A stretch of 64,000 nucleotides of DNA from Cyclospora cayetanensis (GCF_002999335.1 NW_020312764.1:62001-126000); one strand, 5' to 3'; shown: positions 45,254 through 58,476, counted from the first letter of the stretch. Numbers and translations: made by a program. The notes: generated by a model from the letters alone, not told the origin.

Positions 45254-47637
45254 ATGGGGAGGACGAATGGGCAAGCGTATGCAGAAAATACGAGCGACAA
45301 AGTGCACGACAAAAAGCGGAAGACAGAATATATATTGCGGGCTAACGTGTTTTACTTTTTGCTTTTCGCTGCAGAGGATGGGGGGGTGATTTACGTGCCA
45401 ATGATAAACCGGACAATTAGGCGAAACCGCATTGTTGAGGTACCGGAAGTTCATGTGGTCGAAAAGCTGGTGCCAAAAGTTACGTTCCAAGACGTCATCA
45501 AAAAAGTCCCAAAGGTTGAGATACAATGGGTAGAGAAAATTGTTGAGGTGCCGCAGGTTAAGGTACGGCATCCTTCATGCGTTCGGTGCGTTTTCTTCTG
45601 TGCCAGTGCCATCGGCGTATACACTTTCGGGAGGAAGTGCAGCATTTCCATGGGAATTTACGCAGTTTGCACTGATATCCTGGAAATTTGATCTTCTCAA
45701 GTTGACGGTGCATTATTGATGCTTTGTCTTTGCCATCAGGTGATTGACAAAATTGTTGAAGTACCACAAATTCATGAAGTACAGCGACTCGTTCCCCGTG
45801 TAGAAATTCAAGAAGTTATCCGCCATGTCCCTAAATATCAAGTTCAAACGGTGGAGAAGTTCGTGGAGGTCCCTCAAATTCAGGTTGTTGAGAAATTCGT
45901 TGAAGTCCCTCAGATCCATGAGGTCATCAAGTACCAAGTAAAACGGCACACTCACAGAAATTTCTGAGAAGGGAGGAACGGGAACAAGTGGGATGCCTAG
46001 CTGACACTCAGTAGCCCGCAGGCGTACCTAAAGTCCCCTTATATGCGGAGTAATAAAGTCTGGTAGAACCCGTTTGGGGTGATCGCAAGTATTTCATAAG
46101 GCGTTCTAGTAATGGGGGCACGTTCTTGCCCCCTCGGTATGTGTTCGTCGATGTGCCGGATGGAGCCTCATGGCGTTTGTTGGGCAACGGGCGCCTGCAG
46201 TGGCACACTGGACATGATTAAGGCTTTTGTATGTGTACTGCTCCTTCTGTGGGTTTCGGGTTTTTACTCTCTTTCGTTGTTTGCTGATATTATTTCGCTT
46301 CTCCCGTTTATGGTAGCACTACCTTTACTACAGTTCCTGCGGTGCAAATCATCATGACACGTATCCGATTTAGATGCCTACGCGTGGGTTGAGGGCGGAA
46401 TCACCGTGCCGCTCTCTCGTTGTTGTGTGCTCTTCCTTCAGGAGAAAATAGAGATTGTGGACGTTCCTGTTGAGAGGATACGGGAAGTGCCCAAAGCTGA
46501 AGTCAAGGTAGTAGAGAAGATCAGGCACGTGCCTGGCCCCATTGAATATGTGGATATACCCCAGGAAACCATCTTCGAAAAGCCTATTATTGAAGTTGTC
46601 GAAAAAGTTATTGAAGAGCCAGATATTCAGGTTAGAATACAGATAGGCCTCGCTGTCTTGTGTTCTACCATTCAGAACCAGATCACGGTTAGCCAGCAGC
46701 CACCTTGCAGCTGTTTTAGGTGCAGAGCCAGGTGGAATGCAGAAGGTGTGCTTCTTTTTTTGCAGGAGTTTATAGTCGAAACACCGGTGATTGTCCCGTC
46801 CGATTCTCCCCCCGTGGAGATTCCTGTGGAGGTTCCTGTTTACTACGATGTGCCCCAGTATTATCCCGTGAGGGGTCGTGTGGTGCCCGTAGAACGAGAA
46901 AAGATTTACGAAAAGATAGTCGAAGTGCCGGTGTAAGCACATCTACAGCTAAAAAGGGTGGTACACGACAAGCGCCACTCCCCTTTCGCCTCACCCTTCT
47001 GCAAAGTGGGCAGCTTCTGATGCCACTGATCTCGCTCCTACAGCCGCTGCCGCTGTTGCTGCTGTGTCTTGTCTGTTCCGCGCGTTGCCAGTCCCGTTGT
47101 GCACGAGAGCGTGCGCGTAGTGAAGGTCCCCCAGGAGGTGCCGGTGGAGGTGTATAGGGAGATTCCTGTCCCACACTATGTTGATCAGTACATTGACGTC
47201 CCCTATCAAGTGCCAGTGATCAAGCAACCCCCAATTATTCAACCCGTCTTCCAAAACGTAAGCGCGCAATACCTGTGCAACACTCTCTAGGTGAAGGGAA
47301 CCTGCCCCCTCACCCTCTAGCCGGTAGTACCCACCCGTCTAATAGCAAACTGCCGTATCCTGCCCGGGAAAATCTTAAACTAGAGCCTCTGTAAATTCCT
47401 CTTTTTCCTTCTCTTCTGTCTTCAAACTACAGTCTTGTATCCTCGTGTGGAGCACTCTGGCGGCTTCCCTGCATTACAATGACTTAGGGTGTGTGCGGAG
47501 TCTGCATTTTGCAGCAAGTTATCGACGAACCTCCAATATACGAACGGGCCCCCCCGCGCTACATATACGAGAAGCCTGTGTGGGGGGCCCCTATCTTTGA
47601 GGAAAATGCGGGGGCCCGACCCCCTCATTTAACCTAA
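45254..47637 (+). CDS. Alveolin (inner membrane complex protein)
   Basis: Six exons carry the repeat domain: 45375-45562, 45740-45937, 46442-46630, 46766-46932, 47092-47257 and 47515-47637. They join in phase to stop TAA. The first reads VIYVPMINRTIRRNRIVEVP and EVHVVEKLVPKV; later ones have IVEVPQIHEVQRLVPRVEI, VEKFVEVPQIQVVEKFVEVP, EKIEIVDVPVERIREVPKAE and a Pro/Tyr-rich end (PPIYERAPPRYIYEKP). Val/Glu/Pro repeats of the type E-x-x-V-E-V-P define alveolins, intermediate-filament-like proteins under the alveolar sacs that shape apicomplexan cells. The 5' end is unresolved: the frame is open from an ATG at 45254 through a likely intron, so either that ATG or an upstream exon provides the start. 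Which IMC paralogue this is cannot be told. Confidence 0.88.
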
Positions 47638-48470
47638 ATGGTTGAGCCGTTGGGACCCTGAGTTCCCGGGGGAGCCCCTTCAGTGTGTCTTGGGTTTTGC
47701 GGAGTAGACGAATAGCCCTCTTCAGATTGACATTTAAATGGATTTTTGTAGCAAAGCACCTTTACTGCAATTCTTGAATTGCCTGGAAACCCCAAGTGGC
47801 AGAAGCCGCAAACGACGCGTTAAGGCGGCGGGGCGGTGAGATGCACAAGTGCCCAAAGGGGGCCCAAAGGGCCTGATCCCCACAGTGATAGGGGGCCCCG
47901 AATCCCTTTAGGGGGAACCTTCTAGATCGAGAGCCCCTCTGTCGAAGAGAGTCGCCGAGAGAGGCTTTCTCGCTTTAGGGCCCCCCCATTTGGTTTCGAT
48001 TTGAAGTGCAGCAAAAAGCCAAGTACGTTACTTTTCTGCACTTGTTGGGGTGTATGCACAGCTGGCGTAATAGACCAACGGGAAAACAAAAAGGAGGGGG
48101 TCCCATATGTAGGTTGCTGTCGTGAGGGCCCCCAACGTAATGAGGGGGCTTGAGCCCACATGGGAGGAGGCCTTGTTTATTTCTCTGTAGCTCCGTCCGT
48201 CTCCATAACAGCTGTCTCTTCTGATGGGACTGAACGCATAAGTAGACAGAGGAACTTTCTGCTGTTGGTGCGGCGTGCGAAAGGCGCTTCTCATGCGCGC
48301 GCGCGCACGACGGGTCCGAGATCCGTGCTTCTGCATGCACGCGGCCGCCTAGTGAGGCGCCTGGAAAACCGCACTAGATTGCGCCTGTAGCTGAAGAGGT
48401 CTACAGAAAGTACAATTCAGCCGCGCTACGTGGCAGCTGGTGGCCCTCGACCCGTACAGGAGTGACCCCC
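47638..48470. other. Convergent spacer with GGGGCCCC motifs
   Basis: It lies between the alveolin and U2A' stops. Several G/C palindromes occur (for example 47,860-47,900, 47,979-47,986 and 48,127-48,133). Open frames have no splice or family support. Confidence 0.55.
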
Positions 48471-50478
48471 TCAGCGATGCAGGTGGCAGATTAGCCGCTC
48501 ACTGGAGATTCCTGGGGGCATGACCCCGTTCTTGAGAGCTGCCTCTAACTTGGCGATCTCCTCGAGTGAAGAGGCCTGAGCTATCGCTTTCTGGAAGCAA
48601 ACATGCCCGCAAAAACAAGAAGAGCGTAACAGCGAGTTTGAGGAGTGCGCAACAGGAGTGATGCCGGATGTGCAGGCGTCGGTAGAGGGGGGGAGCCATT
48701 GAATATGGATCCATCCGGAACGATACCATCACTATCCCAAATAAGATGCCTTCCTGTCTCTAGAGAGACGAAGAAGGTGTTGCTTTGCGCACTCATATTC
48801 ATGAAAAAACCATAAAAGCGAAAGAGCACTCTACCATCAGCACACCAACAGACCTTGATGGCTTCCAGTTGTTGGGGCTTTAAGCCACGGGCTTCTGAGG
48901 CGACGGTAGGGGCAGTCGTTACGCCGGTCTGGGGTGGCTGGCGCGGAGTGGCTGAGGTGGAAAGGGAAATTAGCACCCAAAAAGCACAAACAAAAACCTT
49001 GCAGTCCCTTAAATCCTGACAAGCCGGATTTAAAGGAACGTGCCTCTACGGAATCTAGAGACATTTAATTCTATTCTTAGAGCTACACTTTGCATTACCA
49101 ATTTTTTCGATGAGCTGTCTCCCGGCTTCGCCTCCAAACTGCTTATTTGCGCTATCCCGTTCTTCCTTCCTGACTCTACAGAAGTCAAAGAAGCGGAGAT
49201 TCGGGAGATGGAAGAGCACGTAGGAACGGTAATACGGGGTCGAGCAGACGGGGTTCTCCGTTAAAACCAGACGTTCCAGTTTCTTTGCTGAGGACAGACA
49301 AATGCAATTCCGATCGGGCGAGTCGGTACAGGGCGGGGAAAAGACAAAAGACGCTGATAAGAGGAAACACAATGAGTAAAACATGGGAGGCAACTCGAGT
49401 TGTTGTTGGATGCATTGAAAACCTGCCCTTGAAAAGAGGCTCTAAATCGGAGAGTCGCTCAAGCTGCAACACGCATGCCACACATCGCAAAGTACTGATG
49501 GATGGAGATAGCGAAAACAAATAGAAAAGCGACCCACCGTACAGCACTTGCCACAGGACCCCCTCTATATACACACTCAACCTTCTGGAGTCAGCGAGTC
49601 CAGGGGCAGGCATGAGCAGGCAGAAAGTTTTAGCGGAGGATCAAGTAATGCAGTGCCACCGCTATTCAAAGGGAGGGTCACACCCAATGATCGAATACAC
49701 AATGAAGGGAGCGCCTGGAGGTATTATGCATGCAAAAGGGTCGTCAAACCAGATGGAACGGGAGTCCGAGAAACAGACTGAATCTGGAGGGCACGCTATC
49801 ATCTGCAGCTCAAAAAGCTTAGCCGGAATAGCATGCATGTCGGCGATTGGTGCATCTGGCTGTCTAAAAGGCCCCTCCCTCTGCTCCTGCACTTACTCTG
49901 TTGTTGGTCAAGACAAGCGAAACAACGTTGGGGAGGCATTCAAAGAGATCCGATGCAATGCGTGATACCCGATTGTTGCAAACAATCTGCAGCCCGCAAA
50001 CCGCACGTCGCGAAGTTCGGACCCTAAATCTTTCACTATTCACACAAAGTCGTGACAGGAAGTTTCGTGCAGGGGCCAAGTTTCAGCCTCCATGGCGGCT
50101 GTACACCTCTCCGCAAGTCGGTTTGTCGAAGACATCGGGTCCTGCTTACCAAAGATGTGAGTCGATTCAAAGGAGGAAAATTTTGCAGTTTTATAATTTC
50201 ATTGTCGCTGAGGTCAATACACTCGAAATGGTCCGCGGTGGCTCCCAGGTTCTCGATCACGTCAACCTGGCATCCTGAGAAGCCAAAGCACCAAGCCATG
50301 AAAACAGCGACTTCCTTGATCCCAGAACGCGCCTGTACACCAGAGACACCCACCTAGAAAAGCTCTATTTTTCGCAGGAATTGCGGAACGCGAACACACC
50401 TCGCAGGCCGAGAGTCCAGTTCTTCGATGGCGATATGTACTGTGGAGATTGGAGAATCAGATCCACGGTTAGACGCAT
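48471..50478 (-). CDS. SNRPA1: U2 snRNP protein A' (leucine-rich repeat)
   Basis: Seven exons join in phase: 50478-50400, 50274-50150, 49986-49897, 49463-49427, 49287-49099, 48951-48854 and 48590-48471, giving 245 residues (human 255). The start MRLTVDLILQSPQYISPSKN aligns with the human N-terminus. LRR segments follow: VDVIENLGATADHFECIDLS, DNEIIKLQNFPPLNRL, IVCNNRVSRI, LPNVVSLVLTNNR, LERLSDLEPL and KKLERLVLTENPVCS. The cap motif YYRSYVLFHLPNLRFFDF comes next. The C-terminal LEEIAKLEAALKNGVMPPG matches the human helix. U2A' binds U2B'' and stem-loop IV of U2 snRNA in branch-point recognition. The intron between exons 4 and 5 appears to be GC-AG: the donor after 49427 reads GCAGGT, and only this junction keeps phase and family spacing. 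The sixth donor is GTCTGT. Confidence 0.94.
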
Positions 50479-50840
50479 CTTCGACAAGCCCTGCAGACTC
50501 TATATGTCCATGTATATGTATTCGTGTGGAAATGCGTATAAACCCGCACGTGAGGATTCGGACGGCGCGGCTCTTGCTGCCGCTGGGGGCGAACCACCCG
50601 ACTATTGCACCCCCTCGCGCTGCTGCTCCTGCTCCTGCCGCTGCTGCCAATGCTCTGTAATCGCGCGTTTACGGGGTCTGGCACCCCGCTTTCTGTTTTG
50701 ACGGTGCGTTGGCCACTGCCGTGCCGCTGCGAGCGTGGTGTTGTAGCAGTTGCACGCGTTGCCGCCGTAGCGGGATGCCAGGACCAAGGCGAGCGACAGA
50801 AACTGCAAAGCTCTCCAAACAAAGTTCGAGAGAGATCGAA

Positions 50841-53800
50841 ATGGGCAGAGATGGACCAGGTGGTCGGGAGGTTCCTCGAAGAGGAGAGGGGGTTACAGGC
50901 GGGAGGGCGGGCACGCAGGGGTATGGGGCTCCTGGTACGCTATTTGGTCATTCCTTTCGAACTGCCTTTTCTTCATTCAAAAGCAAGCAACGGAATCAAC
51001 ACAAACCCCACCAAACAACGGAGCTCGATCCTGCCGGGGCCGTAGAAGCGGCACGTTGGCACACTTTGCTGCCGCATGCACGGGAGGCTCTGTACCTTTT
51101 GCATGTGGCTGCTCTACACTACCACCTCCTAGATCCTCTCGCGCCTAAACCCTAACACCCTTGTAATGCGTTTTTTGAAAATGCTGACGGCTCGTTCAAG
51201 CATTTGTTAGCTGTATGTACAGCAGAGGTTTCTGGCGTAGGACGGCGCTGATCCTACGCACAATCGGCCCGCGTCAGCCCTCAATATCAGGTACATCGGC
51301 GGCCCTCAAAGACGCAGTGTGCAGGACGCCGACGACTTCTTTGAAATTCCTGTGTGCGAGGGGCGTAGAACGTCGGAGACTCAGGCGCAACGAGCGCCCG
51401 CTCCCGATTCCCTTACAACGTCCCCCCTGTCAGTGAGGGCCTTTTACGCAGGGGCCTCCTTAATCGCCTTGCATCCTTCACCGCGGCACAAGGATGAGGG
51501 GGCCTTGCGAGGTTCCCCCCTCCACTTCCGAGAATGATGACTTTCTGCAAGAGTTGTCTTGGTTGCAGGCGCATTCCCGCAGTGTGGCCGCCCTTCAACG
51601 AAGCGAGGCCGATGCCCTTCGTTCTCACTGCGTGCGTCTCGGCGCCATGTGCCTCTCGACCTCCAAAGTCTCTCCCCTGCTCGTCAGCTCCTGCATCCAG
51701 GAAGGCGGAGGCCCCTCCCACCAACCTGTCCACGAGCTGGCGTGCTGTGTTGCTGTGATACTGCGAAGGGCGCGGGGAACCTCGCGCGAGGTGTCTGTCG
51801 TCTGCAGTGTGTTGCAATATCTCCGGGTGTTTCTGTCCTACTTCCCTCTGGCTGCGATGCTGCTGCTGACTCCGTCCTCCGCCATTCAAGGGCACGAGAG
51901 CGGTGATCTGCCAGAGCCTCCGCACGAGCAGGGAGGCTCACGAGCTCCCCTCAGGGAAGCCGCTCTCCAATGGGGGGAAAAGCTGCACGAAAGTCTCTTG
52001 GGAATCGTGATAGCCGCAGCAGAAGACCTTCTCGAAAGGAACTGCAACGCAGCTAGCGCCGAGGATTCGCATGAGGACGTGTCTGAATCACCGACGCAGT
52101 TACAGCAGCAGCCCAGTCGCCTCTTGCAAAGGACAGGGAAGGAAGCAAGAACAGAGGGGCCTCCACTGCTCCAGCCTTTTCAGTAAGTCCTCTTTCCTCC
52201 TCCTCCCACCGACCACCCCAGATGCCCGCTATGCGTTTTGCGTTCTGCTGGCGTGCCTCGGCTCCGCGTCGCCATCCCCGCTTCCCTTGGCCTCTTCAGC
52301 TTTCTGGCAGTATCCTGAGTCGAGCTCTGCTCGTTTCGCCTCAGAGATGGCTCGCAGAAATCCCTCGCTGAAGTTCAAGACTCCTTCCAGCAGCCTCGTC
52401 CCCTCAAGCGGCGAGCCCAGGGGGTTGCGCCGCTGGAGACTGTTCCGACGGCGAGGGTTGGAGGGACGGCTCTCAGCGCGACTAGACAGGAAACAGGAGG
52501 CTTCGCAGAATCCGGGTAGGCTGCTCCTCCAGCTTCTCCAACTCACTTTGCAAGATCCAGGCGTTCCAGAGCTGGAGAGTTCAGAGTCTTCATCATGCGC
52601 GCGATCGCGTGCGTTTCAGGAGGGTGTATCGAGACGGGGGCCCCCTCCTGCTTCGCTACGCAGAGTCGCCTCCAGGAGGCCTCGCCTCTGCGGCTGACCT
52701 GCTGCAGCGAGCGGCAGCAGAGGCGCTGCTGCTGCAGCAGCTCTTGCTGCTGCTGCTGCGAGTGGTGAGGGGCCTCACTGTAGCTCTAGGGAGGCAGGCT
52801 GCTGCTGCGGGTTACCACGCCTTGGCGCTCAAAGCTGAGCAGTTGCAGCTGCGGCAGCGCTGGATCGCTGGGATCTCAGACGACAGCATTCTCACCAGCA
52901 AGAGCAAGAGCACCACCAACCCCACAGGAGCCACTGAAAGGGCTGCTGGCATTGCTGTTGTCGGCTGTGTCTTGAGGGCCCTCGCCACTCGCCTGGATGA
53001 GTCGTGGCCTCTTAGAGACCTTTTAAGGCCTCCTTTGAAGGATGTCGCTTCCCCGAGGGGCCCCCCTTTCGCAGAATCTCCCAAAGCCTTCGCGGATGCA
53101 CTGAAGGGGTACCTAGGCAAGGCTGCTTTGGGCAGCCATAAGGGAGCACACGGAGAAAGCCGCATCAAAGACTTCCTGACGATGGAGGCAAGGGGTGGCA
53201 TGTGCGATCAACGACTCGCCGAGGGAGACTTCGCACACAGCGAGCGCCTCCCTTTCCCTTATCGTCTGAGGCTGTGGACTCTAGACCTCGTGTACGCCGT
53301 GCGACACTTATGCACGCACTTCTCTCGCGACCATTCGCCCACGAGATCATGTGATTCTTCAGGGGGCCCCGGGGGGCCCCCCTCGACCAAGCAGGGAGGC
53401 CCGCGGGAGCGAGCAGGGCCTCCCCCCGGGGATCGGCTGCGGGGGACTGCTGCGTGGTTGTTGAGCAGCGAAGCCATGGAGGCCCTAGGGGGGGCCCCCC
53501 TCTGGTTGTTCGGGTTGCCGGCGACTTCGGAGTCTGCACTTTTCAAGGAGGAAGCAGCTTCAAGACGCAGTGATGGTTGGGTAACAGTGGCGGAGGCTCT
53601 CCAAGCCGCAGCTGTGCGTGCCTTCGCCGCCGGAGGAGGGCCGTTTCCCCCACCAATGGAGGATCCCCTTCTAACGCGTGCTTCCGCGGAGAGCGACGGG
53701 TCAGCTCTCTATTGGTTCGAGGGCCCCTGTGTGTGGCGTAGAGAACACTTCTTGCTTCCGTGGTCGGGCTGCTAGCATGTGCATTTGTGATGCTGCGCGC

Positions 53801-54595
53801 CGGGGTATGTCTTTCTTCAGGGCCTTGTATCCTTTCTATACGCCGCTGCAAAATTGTATTCGCCTTCTTTGGCACTGCACGGATTCCGCTGGTGCGCACG
53901 CCCCGTCAGAGTCGCCTCTTCGAGGCGTCTACGGCCTCCTTCCTCCTGCCGACTGCATTTCAAACGGTGGTGGTGATGCACTGTGGAGAGGGGGTCCGGA
54001 AGCTTTGTCAGCGTCCTTCAGCGAGGACGAGGAAAGTCAGCTTGCCTTCGAGTGCCACAGGGAACTTTTGCAGCAAGGCGTGGAGCCACCCTTTTCGAGG
54101 CTTCTTGGAGCTTCCCTGAGTACCCTAAGGAGCATTTACGGGTCCGAAGAGGACGGAGAGGCGCCTAGGCCGCTCGATCCACAGCGGAAGGCTCAGAGTT
54201 CAGCGAGGCAGGGGCCCTCTGGCCCCCAGCCGCTTGTTGCGCAGCACTTGAAACAGCAGCAGCAGCGGCGCCTTCTGCAGCATCACATAGCGGAAGATTG
54301 TCTGGATATTCTTTCGCGCGGGTGGGCCCCTTCAGATAGTTTGAGCGGGAGGGCCTCCCTGCGGAGCAGGGAAGATTCCGGTGGCCCCCTCGCTGTAGGC
54401 TACCCTCCTCTAACAGCTAGCTCATTAGGCCCCACGATGCCTTTGCTGGTGTGCTCACTTGAGCAAATGCTCGCCTCTTGGGGGCGGAATTCGGGGGAAG
54501 ACGCTAGCCAGGGGGTCCCTCTGCCCCCCGAACTGTGTATATCTGCCCTTTTTGCTGAGGGTAAATTGCGGGCAGCGGCGGAGCGAGGCAGATGA
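50841..54595 (+). CDS. Large unknown protein, exons partly resolved
   Basis: A chain of open plus-strand frames. About 50,841-51,150 reads MGRDGPGGREVPRRG to GTLFGHSFRTAFSSFKSK and WHTLLPHAREALYLLHVAAL. About 51,290-51,430 has RYIGGPQRRSVQDADDFFEI. From 51,494 a 230-codon frame reads NDDFLQELSWLQAHSRSVAA and VCSVLQYLRVFLSYFPLAAM. 52,609-53,775 has leucine-rich helices and LRLWTLDLVYAVRHLCTHF. 53,800-54,595 has FFRALYPFYTPLQNCIRLLW and ends at TGA 54595. The helical, leucine-rich character recalls large scaffold or trafficking proteins, but no family is identified. GGGGCCCC motifs inside the frame encode Gly/Pro tracts. The start at 50841 and the junctions are provisional. It is divergent from U2A' and convergent with dUTPase. 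Confidence 0.55.
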
Positions 54596-55086
54596 GCGAC
54601 CAGAATGCTGCTGCAAGCGTGGCTCGCAGCGGAATGGCCCCTGCCCTCTCTCTAACGCTCATACATTCATTTTTTTGTGCGACATTTTTGGAGGCGCTGT
54701 GCGTTCCACACAGCCCCAAACTATTTCAACTACACTCCGAAGAGCTCACACGTAGGAGGGTCGACTAGAAGGCGCGAACGTGGAAAGACGCCTCAAAAGG
54801 CAGCGCGAGGTCATTAACATCTGAAACCCTTGGGCTATGCCAAAGGACCCTTCTCCCCCTGCCAGCTGAGTGCTCGTGGGGTTTAAACGAACAAAAGCGG
54901 CTAAACTGCCGCAAAAAGCCGATTTCTGCATTTGTTGCAGCGTCTGGCGGGTAGTGCTTCAAGACAAATGACAGGTAGAGACTCGCGCACCCCCCCAGTG
55001 TCTACTCTGGAGCGTGCTGCGCCTTTCTTCCGTTGCATCTCCAGCTCTTTCTTCCCTCGGGCCCTCCGCACCCCTTGCGTGTTTGC
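54596..55086. other. Convergent spacer
   Basis: About 490 bases between the stops of the large unknown gene (+) and dUTPase (-). No feature is recognised. Confidence 0.55.
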
Positions 55087-56336
55087 CTAGTCTGTATTAT
55101 TGGGTGCGTTTTCTATCTCGATCGCATCTTGCTCTGCCTTCTGCTTTTTTTGCTGAGGCCCCTTGTCTGCGACACCCGTCGACCCGTAGCCGCAACTGCC
55201 GCGGGAGGTCTCGTCGAGCGAATCGACTAGCTGCAAACACCCCGCATAGTCCCTTTCCCCATCTTACAATTATCCAATGAAATACAACCGCCGCTCGAAA
55301 TATACGCGCTAGCCTCTACCCGCACGGGCTGTTAGACGAGAGGTGCTTTGGCAGGATTCACATGTGTGGTCTCCCTGTTTCTTCACTTGCCCGTGCGCCA
55401 TCTATTCCGAAAACCCCTGCTAGTGGGGAACAGGTACAGTCCTCCAATTTTAGCCAAGACCATATTGTTACGAGCTCAGCCCTGAGGCTGTACACGTCTA
55501 AATAGGGGAATCAGCAACCTACAGATTCTTGGCACTGCATGCGACTCTCACCTGCAAACTAAAACCTTCGCCATTAAAAGCGACCGCTTGAAAGTATCTG
55601 TCGCCTGGCTTCACAGTGAAGGTCTCCGACTTAACATTATCGACGGCGGCCATCAGCTCTCCCCGATACCCCGCGTCTATCAAACCAACTGCACAGTATA
55701 CCCGAGCAAACACACCCTTGGTTTCAGCATTGTGAAGGGAATGACACCCATACCGGAAGACACGAATAGCAACGACACAGAAGCTACACGAGCTCCTCTT
55801 AGCATTCATATGTACAAGAGAAGAGCACAAATGAAAAGGCCCTCTCAAGCCGCGTGGACATCACAAGCAGTCTTCTTAACTCGTGGTTGAAGCATCCATC
55901 TCAACCCCCAAGGTGCCTCTCTCTAGGAGTCGTAACCGAACCATACACAGGATTACTATAATTCTAGCGAAATTCCACCTGGGTTCTGTATCTTGGAGCG
56001 TGCAGTCAGCACTTCCCAGGCGTCGGCTAGATGCACATTTTGCAACATTATGGAATAGTGGCAGTTGGCTCAGTATAGCATACCTGAGTTAGCGAGTCGA
56101 AGCGGCGTTTTCGAAATGGAGCTTCTTGGCAGAACGAGCCATGAAACAGCCCTTCCTTGCTCATTTCTCATGGAAGCAGCAAAACCCAGCTTTAAGAACT
56201 TAGTTTCGCCTGGGGCGATCGATGTTTGCTCCACGATGAAGAGATCGAGGCCTGAATCGCCATCATGGAAGGTACCATGGCCTGCGTACAAGGCTTTTGC
56301 CTCTTCTCTCAGTGGGAGTATCTGCAGAGTTGGCAT
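55087..56336 (-). CDS. DUT: dUTPase (deoxyuridine triphosphate nucleotidohydrolase)
   Basis: Three exons join in phase: 56336-56084, 55688-55552 and 55230-55087, giving 177 residues (Plasmodium about 173). All five motifs of trimeric dUTPase are present: motif I DGDSGLDLFIVE, motif II LPRSSISKTPLRLANS, motif III VGLIDAGYRGELMAAVDN (the LANS/VG junction spans intron 1), motif IV PGDRYFQAVAF, and motif V DETSRGSCGYGSTG in the last exon. The enzyme hydrolyses dUTP to dUMP and pyrophosphate, keeping uracil out of DNA and feeding thymidylate synthesis. The opening MPTLQILPLREEAKALY with GHGTFHDGDSG is that of the Plasmodium-type protein. The tail after motif V carries KKQK and many Gln/Glu, possibly disordered or a weak nuclear signal. 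Identity and structure are secure. Confidence 0.96.
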
Positions 56337-58476
56337 TGCTACGGTGCGACGAAGAAGTAGTTCGGGAGCGGTGGTCGAATCGAGGAAGAGAGAAGACGAG
56401 AAACGAGAGGTAAGCCAGCGAGTAGAGCTTTCAAATCAGTAAAAACTAATAAATATACAAAAAGAACGATTGAATAATCAAAAACGCAAGCGAAACTGCT
56501 CAATTTTCTCCCGTGCAGACATCCGGGTGCCCGTGGTGGTTGTGGGTGCTAAAAATTGGTCGTTTCGGGAGGGGGCTTAGGGTTTGACATTTGTTGCACT
56601 CAAAGGGGGTTACCTTCCTCCTTTCCTTTTCGTTATCTGGACGCAAGCACGGCAAGGGGCTTCTACGGAAAAGCCCATTCTTATTGTGAAGGAGTCGATA
56701 ACCAACCCTCCCAATGTAACGAATGCAAGGTGTGTGCACACGCGTACCCATTAACCCACCCACCCATATATATACACAGTCGTGGCGCTGTCCCTCCATT
56801 CAAGCGATCTTCTCACGTAAATAATGAATGAATAACTACGAAATGCGTTTCGTTTGCCGCTTGAGATCTTAGGCCGCTGCGGTCTTGATCCTTATTCCTT
56901 AACGTGTTTCGCCAAGGCAGATAAAAAGTATATTTTCACCCATTTTGCGACTTGGTTGCTGTTTGGAACACACAATCGGTTTTCACGGATAATCTCCTGC
57001 CTATGAGGTGTGGGACAGGACAATTCACAGTATGCGTATAGAAGCATTAAAAAAAATTTATGCTTTTAAGCGGGCCGAAAGCTAGAAGTAAGCACATTTT
57101 ACTGCATAATTAGAGTATTCAACAGTTTTGCCTACAGATGACAAAATCGGCTCGACTGTTCGTATTTTCTACCTTTCGCAGAACACAGCACGCTAGAGCA
57201 GGACTGTAGGAACTTGCCTGTGCGAGAAGCTGCTATCTGCAAACTCGTGCTAATGTTCGTAAAATTCAGAGCGTCCAGCAGTGCGTAGGCTCGTTGCACA
57301 GGACGCTTCCTTCATAAGGACACTCTATGGGCTCGGGGAAGAAAGCTCCATTGTAACGCTTTATAAATGATCGCCACAGGGAGACGCTCAAGTCCAGATT
57401 CAGGGCGAACCTTAGAGGGAGTTATAGAGTGCTTTTTCACAAAAGCTCTCAACTTGTCCTTCCCGCGTCACTCAGAGCTCCCGCATGGGAGATGGACACA
57501 TAGGAAGCGCGTATCTGCACCCTCTATACACTTGGAACATCCACAGATAGTTGCACATCGCATCTAGAGTACACACACAAAAAATATTGTCTTCATAGAT
57601 CGTTCTCAGAGTACTCTGCAATACGTAAGATATATAAGAAGACAAGCCAACTAGTCAGGTTGTTAATAATTTCTACTAAAATACATCTATTGTAGTAGGA
57701 AGTGTGAAAGTACATCTTCGTTCGCCACATCTCTTCAGGCAGGAGGGGGGCATTTTAAAACTTTCGCTCAAATATCGTATATGGTTTGGCGGTGGAGCGG
57801 CCGCCTCTATTAAGCCCTTAGAGCTCTCGCTTTGGCAGCTGCTTCTTCTTCTGGGTGCCGAAGTCCTCGCAGCGGATGCTCCGTGTTTCTGTTCTATACA
57901 AACGTTGCTGTACTGAAGAGGGTCCTATGGTAGAGATGGAACTGCGCAACGCTGAGGTAATGGCTTCGGCCCCTCCCCTGTCTGTCGCGCTTCCGTTGCG
58001 CCCTCTGTGTTCAGTCATGGCGCAGGATTTCCAACGAGATGCTTTGTAGCCGCAAGTCGGCATGGTTAAGTCAGGAAAGCATATAAAAGTTTGTTACAGG
58101 GAGGGGGAACCGGGGGTTGACATAAAGGGCCTAGGCGACGGTTTCCGCCTTATCGTGGGAACGTTGATACCAGAAGCTCGTCTATAGGCGCTGTAAGCCC
58201 CCACACTTAAAGAAGCACTGCAGTGCCTCTCGCTAAGGAAACATGTGGATGCATGTATACACAGGAAGGAGGAACTTCTATAGGCCCCGGAGAAGCAGGC
58301 CATTAACCAATCCGCTGCTGAGGCTACACGAAGATGAAGACACGAAAAAAATTCCGCCCCATGCGGCTCTAATGTTTGTTTTCCTTCATGAAAACGCCAG
58401 AGACAATGCAAGATAAGGTTGAGGAGCGGAAGAGACGAAAAACAAGAGGGTGGGTTTGCAAAAAGGCAGAAAAGAA
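56337..58476. other. Long AT-richer intergenic region
   Basis: More than 2 kb between the dUTPase start and the EF-hand gene stop, both on the minus strand. AT content rises around 56,400-57,700, with many stops in all frames. No gene, hairpin or tandem repeat is recognised. Confidence 0.5.
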
